NCBI RefSeq assembly: GCF_026167525.1
Contig: NZ_CP110679.1
Location: 558,001 to 622,000, forward strand
DNA from: Sphingomonas sp. M1-B02
Lineage (GTDB): Bacteria; Pseudomonadota; Alphaproteobacteria; Sphingomonadales; Sphingomonadaceae
Length of the DNA: 64,000 nucleotides
Direction of reading: 5' to 3'
Within the stretch, counting starts at the first letter, position 1. Every line of letters starts with the position of its first letter. Below the pieces are notes generated by a model. It was not told where the DNA came from. It ran no database searches and saw only the letters and a list, made by a program, of their open reading frames with translations. The position numbers and the translations under genes were made by a program. Below, piece after piece: positions 58,909 to 64,000 of this stretch.

Positions 58909-60845
58909 CGCGTCAGCCGCAACTGTGAGATCTGATCGGCGATCGAGCGGAAGGTCTTTTGCAACTCGGTCGAATCCTTGGCACTGAAATAGCGGCCCGA
59001 GGTTGCGCAGGTTTTGAGCCTGGCTTCTGTATCACTGGTTACCGATCCGAACGAGATGACCCACAAGGTGTAGGCCGCCTTGCCGTTGAAGGTCGAATTC
59101 TTGATCTTCGCGCACAGTGCCGCAAAGCGAAGGTCGACCTGCTGATCCAGCAACGCCTGATTGGGGGCGGTGTTGTCGGGCGTCTGGCGGCGATCGAACC
59201 AGGGAATGCCATAGGCATTATAATCGCGTTCGCTCGTGTTGGTATCGCCATCGGTCATGAAGATGATGTGACGTTCGATCTCGCCGCCCTGCGAGGTGAA
59301 CGCATTGTCGGCAGCGAACAGCCCTGTCGGCGAAGCAAACCGCGCGCCCCACAGCAAACCGATATCGTGATAGGTATTGCCATCCGTCGTCAGGCCATCG
59401 ACATAGTCGTCGAAATCGCTGGCTGTCGGCCACGTCTGCAGCCGTTTCGCCTCGCTCGGGCAGTACCCAGCGGACTGATTTCCGTAATTGTCGGTCGTGT
59501 CGATCGACGAACGGTTCCAATTATTGTTGCCGCGGCGCGTATAGATCAGTCCGGGCAGCCAGGGCTTCCACTTCGTGTCGTCGCTCGTGGTCGGGATCGA
59601 TTCAAAGTCGAGATCGAGCGCGGTCGTGGGGATCGGGCTGTAATTGGTGGTACGCTCGGTTTTGCGTTCCTCGATGCAGCCTGCCCAGTTTATCGTCTTG
59701 TTCGTTCCGCCATCCTCGATCGGCAGGACGAAGCTGTTGTTCCAGCTCGTGCCGTTTTTGAGGACGCCGACCGAGACCGGGAGCTGGTTGTAGCGCCACC
59801 GAGCAAATGTGCCGTTCTGAAGATCTTCCACCTTACGCGTCACCGTCCGCGTTGCGCTACAGGTGCTGTTCGTTGCTGACCAGCCCGTTATGTTGGTCAA
59901 TGTTTTCTCGAAGGTGCGACGGGTATTGTTGTTGCTATAGACGTAAGCGGTCTGGGGATTGAACCCATAGGCTTCTGCCGTATTGTTGTTGCACATATTC
60001 TGCGGTACGCCGGTTTGCGTAAATGGCGCAGAAGAGAGCAGGGTCGCGCTCACCTCCCGCCAATCCGTAGACGTGCCAGCGTTCCACTGTGCCTCGCGCG
60101 TCTGATAATTCCAGCTATCGACGAACCACTCCGGCTTAAGAAGCTTGCCGACGTTCACATTGGTCGCATAGGGCATGAAGCCGAAGCGGATCTGCACCTG
60201 GTTGCCGGTGCCGCCCGACGGCTCGTCGCCGTCGCAATCGGTGTCGGTGATGTCGAGGCGCGCGACGATCTGATAGAAGCATTTGACCGCAATGCGCAGG
60301 CCGGCGATCTTCGTTTTGTTGTCGCCGGACGGGACGTCTCGCATCGATCCCGTCGTATCGAGCACGAACATCACGTCGGTATTGGGCAAGCGCATCTCGG
60401 CGTCGCAGGCCACCGCCAGAGTCTCGGTGGTACGACCGAAAATGCGCATCAGCGTCATAGGCAGCACGGCGGACGCGGTGCCGCTCACCTTGCCGGCGGC
60501 CTCGGAGAAGCTGCGCGTCACGTTGGTCGCGCCATAGGCCGCGCTGTTATAATTGGCGTCGAAGAATTTTTCTGCCTGGGTGCGGGGCGCGTAGCTGTTG
60601 AAGCCCCAGGTTCCGCCGCCCATCATCTTGCGGCCGGCAAGCGCGCCGGCATCGCAGGCATGTTGCAGCCGCGTCTTGACGATGTACATGCGGCTTATGT
60701 CGACACCACCGCCGACCATGCCCGCGAGCGGGATCAACGAGAGTGCGGTAAGCGCCAGCGTGTTGGCACGCGTATCGCGAGCGAACCTCGTGAGGAACCC
60801 CCGTGCTCCGGCCCAACTTCGCACCTTGTGCCCCGTCATTCGCAT
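58905..60845 (-). CDS. TadG-like protein with VWA domain
   Basis: A 646-residue secreted or membrane-anchored protein. The N-terminus has the Tad-type segment RDTRANTLALTALSLIPLAGMVGGGVDISRMY, and a VWA domain begins near residue 158 with the metal motif DTTGSM (Asp163). Between the first VWA strand and the later FMTDGDTNTSE part lies a large insert of about 350 residues, rich in Asn, Thr and Trp, with six or more Cys. Such proteins are linked to Tad pili and may bind surfaces. I chose ATG 60845 (GGGGAT before it); GTG at 60878 is possible. Confidence 0.83.
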   Translation of the reverse strand: MRMTGHKVRSWAGARGFLTRFARDTRANTLALTALSLIPLAGMVGGGVDISRMYIVKTRLQHACDAGALAGRKMMGGGTWGFNSYAPRTQAEKFFDANYNSAAYGATNVTRSFSEAAGKVSGTASAVLPMTLMRIFGRTTETLAVACDAEMRLPNTDVMFVLDTTGSMRDVPSGDNKTKIAGLRIAVKCFYQIVARLDITDTDCDGDEPSGGTGNQVQIRFGFMPYATNVNVGKLLKPEWFVDSWNYQTREAQWNAGTSTDWREVSATLLSSAPFTQTGVPQNMCNNNTAEAYGFNPQTAYVYSNNNTRRTFEKTLTNITGWSATNSTCSATRTVTRKVEDLQNGTFARWRYNQLPVSVGVLKNGTSWNNSFVLPIEDGGTNKTINWAGCIEERKTERTTNYSPIPTTALDLDFESIPTTSDDTKWKPWLPGLIYTRRGNNNWNRSSIDTTDNYGNQSAGYCPSEAKRLQTWPTASDFDDYVDGLTTDGNTYHDIGLLWGARFASPTGLFAADNAFTSQGGEIERHIIFMTDGDTNTSERDYNAYGIPWFDRRQTPDNTAPNQALLDQQVDLRFAALCAKIKNSTFNGKAAYTLWVISFGSVTSDTEARLKTCATSGRYFSAKDSTELQKTFRSIADQISQLRLTR

Positions 60846-60934
60846 ACGATCCCCGATCAACGAGGCGTCATGCACCACCTCTCGCTAATTCCCCCTAAAC
60901 CCCCGTGGTTAACGCTTGCCTTATGGAGGCGCTG

Positions 60935-61600
60935 ATGGACGATCCGGATCCCGAGCGGGCGCTAATCCTGTCCTACGCGCCTGTGCAGCGGCGCGAAGGT
61001 CTCGCCGCGCTGCTGGCGCTCGACGCGGCGCTCGCCAGGCTGTTGCGCACGACCCGCGAGCCGGCGGTGGGGCAGCTTCGGTTGGCCTGGTGGCGCGAGG
61101 CCTTGGCGGCACTCGATTCCGGACCTGCGCCCGCCGAGCCCGCGCTGCGCGGGATTGCCGAGCATGTGTTGCCCCATGGCGTCAGCGGCGCATCGCTGGT
61201 GCCGATCGTGCACGGCTGGGAGGTGCTGATCGAGGACGCGGCGCTCGACGAGCGCGCGCTTGGCAGGTTCGCCGCAGAGCGTGCGACGCTCTTCAACGCG
61301 GCCGGGCGGGTGCTGGGCGCAGGGCGAGGCGACCCGCTGACCGCGGCAGGCAAGGGTTGGGCGTTGGCAGATCTCGCACGCAATCTCGATGGTGCCGGGG
61401 AGGCCGCAGCGGCCCGAGACCTGGCGATCCCCGAGCTGTGTGAAGCGGCGGCCGCCCGCTGGAGCCGCAACGGCCGCGCGCTGGGCGCACTTGCGCATCT
61501 TGCCCGGATGGACCTGGTTGTCGGCGACGGCGCGCCCGTGCCGTTAGGGTCGCCGCGTCGCGTCGCTCGCCTGGCCTGGCATCGGCTCAGCGGCCGCTAG
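60935..61600 (+). CDS. Squalene/phytoene synthase-fold protein lacking the catalytic Asp motif
   Basis: A 221-residue all-helical protein. The segment QLRLAWWREALAAL is typical of the NDUFAF6 branch of the squalene/phytoene synthase superfamily. The first Asp-rich motif of true synthases (DDxxD) is replaced by a Leu/Ala-rich stretch, and the second has only ADLARNLDG, so prenyl transfer is unlikely. NDUFAF6 helps assemble mitochondrial complex I; a similar role here is a hypothesis. The ATG at 60935 is chosen because GGAGG is five bases before it; starts at 60905 and 60923 are possible. Confidence 0.75.
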   Translation: MDDPDPERALILSYAPVQRREGLAALLALDAALARLLRTTREPAVGQLRLAWWREALAALDSGPAPAEPALRGIAEHVLPHGVSGASLVPIVHGWEVLIEDAALDERALGRFAAERATLFNAAGRVLGAGRGDPLTAAGKGWALADLARNLDGAGEAAAARDLAIPELCEAAAARWSRNGRALGALAHLARMDLVVGDGAPVPLGSPRRVARLAWHRLSGR

Positions 61601-61674
61601 ACGCTTGCCATTTCGTGCAGGTGCGCTAGCCTTGGGGTCTGGCTGCACGGAGACGGCCGATATGGCGCTATCTG

Positions 61675-62133
61675 GTGGGAGCGGGCGCGGCGGTGCAGCT
61701 GGCGCTTGCCGGGATCTTCCTGATGCGGGGCAGCGCCGCATCCGAGCCTAGCGTGCCTCCCGCGCCGGAGGCGGTTCTTGCAGCGACAGCGGCTGACGAT
61801 CCTCTGCCCAGCGAAGTGCCCAGCGCGACGGCGAAGACGCGCAAGCAGAAGCGATTCGATCGCTACGACAAGGACCGCAACGACGGAATCTCGCGAGAGG
61901 AATATCTGCTCTCGCGGCGCAAGGCATTTGCGAAGCTCGACGTCGACCGTGACGGCAAGCTGGGGTTCGAAGAATGGGGGGCGAAGACTACGGCGAAGTT
62001 TGGTGGGGCCGATGCCGATAAATCCGGCGTTCTGACCCGTACCGAATTCGCGTCCACCGCGCTCAAGCCGCGCCCTGCAAAGGCCAAATGCGTCTGTCCG
62101 GCGGCGGCCCCGAAGGACGAGGCAGACGACTAG
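61675..62133 (+). CDS. EF-hand calcium-binding protein, start uncertain
   Basis: At least 152 residues: an N-terminal hydrophobic signal or anchor, a Pro/Ala linker, then three EF-hand loops near residues 64-75 ([12 protein letters not shown]), 89-100 ([12 protein letters not shown]) and 112-123 ([13 protein letters not shown]), the last with a less complete ligand set. A Cys pair (KCVC) lies at the end. GTG at 61675 has no ribosome site; the frame is open further upstream and reads sensible Arg-rich N-terminal residues, but no ATG, GTG or TTG is well placed. Overlaps the convergent trmFO stop by four bases. Confidence 0.75.
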   Translation: MGAGAAVQLALAGIFLMRGSAASEPSVPPAPEAVLAATAADDPLPSEVPSATAKTRKQKRFDRYDKDRNDGISREEYLLSRRKAFAKLDVDRDGKLGFEEWGAKTTAKFGGADADKSGVLTRTEFASTALKPRPAKAKCVCPAAAPKDEADD

Positions 62134-63455
62134 GCCGCGAGCCAGTCGTCGAACGCTTCCCGGGCGCGTGCGGTGTACATCAGCTTGCGATCGGCTTTTT
62201 TGGTCCGGCCGGCGATCGGCGGGAACAGGCCGAAATTGACATTCATCGGCTGATAGGTCTCGACCTCCGCCTCGCCGGTGATGTGGGCGAGCAGGGCGCC
62301 CAGCGCCGTCTCGCGCGGTGGCGTGGGTAGCGTGGTGCCGGCGAGCTCCGCCGCGGCGAAGCGGCCCGCGAGCAGCCCGATCGCCGAGCTTTCGACATAG
62401 CCCTCGCACCCGGTGATCTGGCCGGCGAAACGGATGTTGGGGCGTGCCTTCAGGCGCAGCGTTCCATCAAGCAGCTCGGGGGACTTGATGAAGGTGTTGC
62501 GATGCAGCCCGCCGAGCCGGGCGAATTCGGCCTTCTCGAGGCCCGGAATCGTGCGGAACAGTTCGACCTGGGCGCCATGTTTGAGCTTGGTCTGGAAGCC
62601 GACCATGTTCCACAAGGTACCCGACGCATTGTCCTGGCGGAGCTGGACGACGGCATAAGGCCAGCGGCCGGTGCGCGGATCGTCGAGGCCGACGCCCTTC
62701 ATCGGACCGTAGCGCAGCGTATCGACTCCGCGTTCGGCCATTACTTCGACCGGCATGCAGCCTTCGAAATAAGGGACATTCTCCCACTCGCGGAACTCTG
62801 TCTTCTCGCCGGCCAGCAGCCCGGCGTGGAAGGCGAGGTACTCGTCCTTCGACATGGGGCAGTTGATATAGTCCTTGCCGGTGCCGCCCGGGCCGACCTT
62901 GTCCCAGCGCGACTGGTACCAGGCGGTGCTGAAGTCGATGCTTTCGAAATGGACGATCGGGGCAATCGCGTCGAAGAAGGCGAGACTGTCTTTGCCCGTT
63001 GCGGCGCCGATGCTTTCGGCGAAGACCGGGGCGGTCAAGGGGCCGGTGGCGACGATGGTGAGGCCTTCGGTCGGCAGCGTCTCGATCCGTTCGCGGACGA
63101 TCGTGATATTGGAATGGGCCTCGAGCATCGCGGTGACGCCGTCGGCGAAGCCGTCGCGGTCGACGGCAAGCGCGGAGCCGGCGGGGACCTGGTGCTTGTC
63201 GCCCTGCGCCAGGATCAGCGAGCCCAATTGGCGCATCTCCGAATGGAGCAGGCCCACCGCGTTGCGCTCGGCATCGTCGGAGCGGAAGCTGTTCGAGCAG
63301 ACGAGCTCGGCTAGTCGATCGCTCTGATGCGCCGGGGTCATGTGGCCGGACCCTCGCATTTCGGAGAGGCGGACTGTGTGGCCGGCATTGGCCAATTGCC
63401 AGGCGGATTCGGAGCCGGCGAGGCCACCGCCGATGATGTGGACGTCGTATGTCAT
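62130..63455 (-). CDS. trmFO: Methylenetetrahydrofolate-tRNA-(uracil-5-)-methyltransferase TrmFO
   Basis: Flavin enzyme that makes m5U54 in tRNA using methylene-THF. 441 residues. The FAD motif [13 protein letters not shown] is at the N-terminus; the catalytic region [13 protein letters not shown] contains the first conserved Cys and the DYINCPM segment the second. The C-terminal part [19 protein letters not shown] is typical of the GidA-like family. Start ATG at 63455. It faces the lysoplasmalogenase gene across a 47-base divergent gap. Confidence 0.96.
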   Translation of the reverse strand: MTYDVHIIGGGLAGSESAWQLANAGHTVRLSEMRGSGHMTPAHQSDRLAELVCSNSFRSDDAERNAVGLLHSEMRQLGSLILAQGDKHQVPAGSALAVDRDGFADGVTAMLEAHSNITIVRERIETLPTEGLTIVATGPLTAPVFAESIGAATGKDSLAFFDAIAPIVHFESIDFSTAWYQSRWDKVGPGGTGKDYINCPMSKDEYLAFHAGLLAGEKTEFREWENVPYFEGCMPVEVMAERGVDTLRYGPMKGVGLDDPRTGRWPYAVVQLRQDNASGTLWNMVGFQTKLKHGAQVELFRTIPGLEKAEFARLGGLHRNTFIKSPELLDGTLRLKARPNIRFAGQITGCEGYVESSAIGLLAGRFAAAELAGTTLPTPPRETALGALLAHITGEAEVETYQPMNVNFGLFPPIAGRTKKADRKLMYTARAREAFDDWLAA

Positions 63456-63502
63456 GCCCGTCGCCTAGCGTGTCGCCGCGCGGATGACTATGACCTGGCG
63501 CC

Positions 63503-64000
63503 ATGAAAGTCCGGCTGGTCGATCTCCTTTTGCTGGCTGCGCTGATCGCGGGAGTCAGTTTCTATTTCACGCATTGGCTGGAGGTGGCGGGCTGGGCGAA
63601 GGTGGTGTGGAAAGGGTCGGGGGTCGGGCTGCTTTCTGCTTGGGCCTTTGCGCGGGGGAGGCCTTGGATCGGACTGGTGCTTGGTCTGGGCGCATTGGGC
63701 GATGTGTTGCTCGAGACTATGGGGCTGACGATCGGGGCGGTGGCTTTTTTGGTTGGTCATGTGCTTGCGGTGAGCTTTTACTGGCGGAGCCGGCGGTTGG
63801 CCGCTGCTGTGCCGGTTGGGATTGCCTTGGCGGTTTCTGTCGTCTCCTTTCTGTTGAGCGGCGACATCGGCGTTGCATTCTATGGGCTCGGGGTCGGGGC
63901 GATGGCGGGGGCGGCGGTGGCTAGTTCGTACCGGCTGGCTGGGGTCGGGGCAGTGTCGTTCCTTCTCTCGGACCTGCTCATCTTTGCGAAGATGGGGCCG
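63503..64000 (+). CDS. YhhN family lysoplasmalogenase, partial
   Basis: The frame from ATG 63503 runs open to the window end, giving 166 residues with no stop, so the C-terminus is missing. At least five hydrophobic helices are visible. Family motifs present are LGALGDVLLE, AFLVGHVLAV and SDLLIFAKMGP, which match the YhhN/TMEM86 membrane enzymes that hydrolyse lysoplasmalogens or similar ether lipids. Bacterial substrates are not established. Confidence 0.85.
   Translation, partial: MKVRLVDLLLLAALIAGVSFYFTHWLEVAGWAKVVWKGSGVGLLSAWAFARGRPWIGLVLGLGALGDVLLETMGLTIGAVAFLVGHVLAVSFYWRSRRLAAAVPVGIALAVSVVSFLLSGDIGVAFYGLGVGAMAGAAVASSYRLAGVGAVSFLLSDLLIFAKMGP

Overview
The window is a gene-dense, GC-rich chromosomal segment that reads as an alphaproteobacterium of the order Sphingomonadales, probably Sphingomonas or a close relative. 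Support comes from alphaproteobacterial families (DUF2842, DUF1467, DUF4170), a 14-subunit NADH dehydrogenase operon, a 6S RNA placed between zapA and the 5-formyl-THF cyclo-ligase gene, a primary sigma factor with a long acidic insert, GSR-type (EcfG) promoter motifs, and many GTG/TTG starts with ATGA or GTGA gene overlaps. I see no rRNA, tRNA, CRISPR array, transposase, phage or plasmid gene. It is core chromosome with a few small, poorly known genes and palindromic repeats set into it.

Layout. 1-1.75 kb (mostly minus): a partial membrane protein, DUF2842, 5-FCL, 6S RNA, zapA and a short coiled-coil gene. 1.87-7.5 kb (plus): central carbon genes tkt-gap-pgk-fba and a secreted ABM-domain protein. 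7.65-11.6 kb: thiE, an L,D-transpeptidase, an M23 peptidase, efp and an inositol-monophosphatase-family gene. 11.7-27.8 kb: the full nuoA-N operon, carrying three extra genes of unknown function (57-aa membrane protein between nuoE and nuoF; duplicated-Cys secreted protein between nuoF and nuoG; secreted protein between nuoH and nuoI) and a 135-bp inverted-repeat element between nuoI and nuoJ. It continues into birA (with an in-frame palindromic repeat), coaX, RNase J and DUF1467 to 31.2 kb.

31.3-40.2 kb: a large membrane-anchored coiled-coil protein (TipN-like), a degenerate HPt protein, a secreted protein, then a minus-strand run of a DUF-like gene, MoxR ATPase, GFA enzyme, CHAP amidase, GT-C membrane glycosyltransferase and VWA protein. 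40.4-45.1 kb (minus): a 31-aa membrane peptide gene with an EcfG-type promoter, and the macromolecular synthesis operon yqeY-dnaG-rpoD with a strong terminator. 45.2-51.3 kb (plus): carA, a small secreted protein, carB, greA with a clear promoter, and a rhomboid protease. 51.3-53.2 kb (minus): DUF4170 and a four-gene YqjD/DUF3618/holin-III envelope stress cluster behind an EcfG-type promoter. 53.3-57.6 kb (plus): eno, ftsB, pdhA, pdhB. 57.6-60.8 kb (minus): a TadG/TadE-type pseudopilin cassette. 60.9-64 kb: a squalene-synthase-fold protein without the catalytic motif, an EF-hand protein, trmFO, and a partial YhhN lysoplasmalogenase cut by the window end.

Functionally the window links glycolysis (gap, pgk, fba, eno), pyruvate entry (pdhAB) and NADH oxidation (nuo), with cofactor genes (thiE for ThDP used by tkt and pdh, birA, coaX), cell-wall and division genes (zapA, ftsB, ldt, M23, CHAP) and information-processing genes (rpoD, dnaG, greA, efp, RNase J, trmFO).
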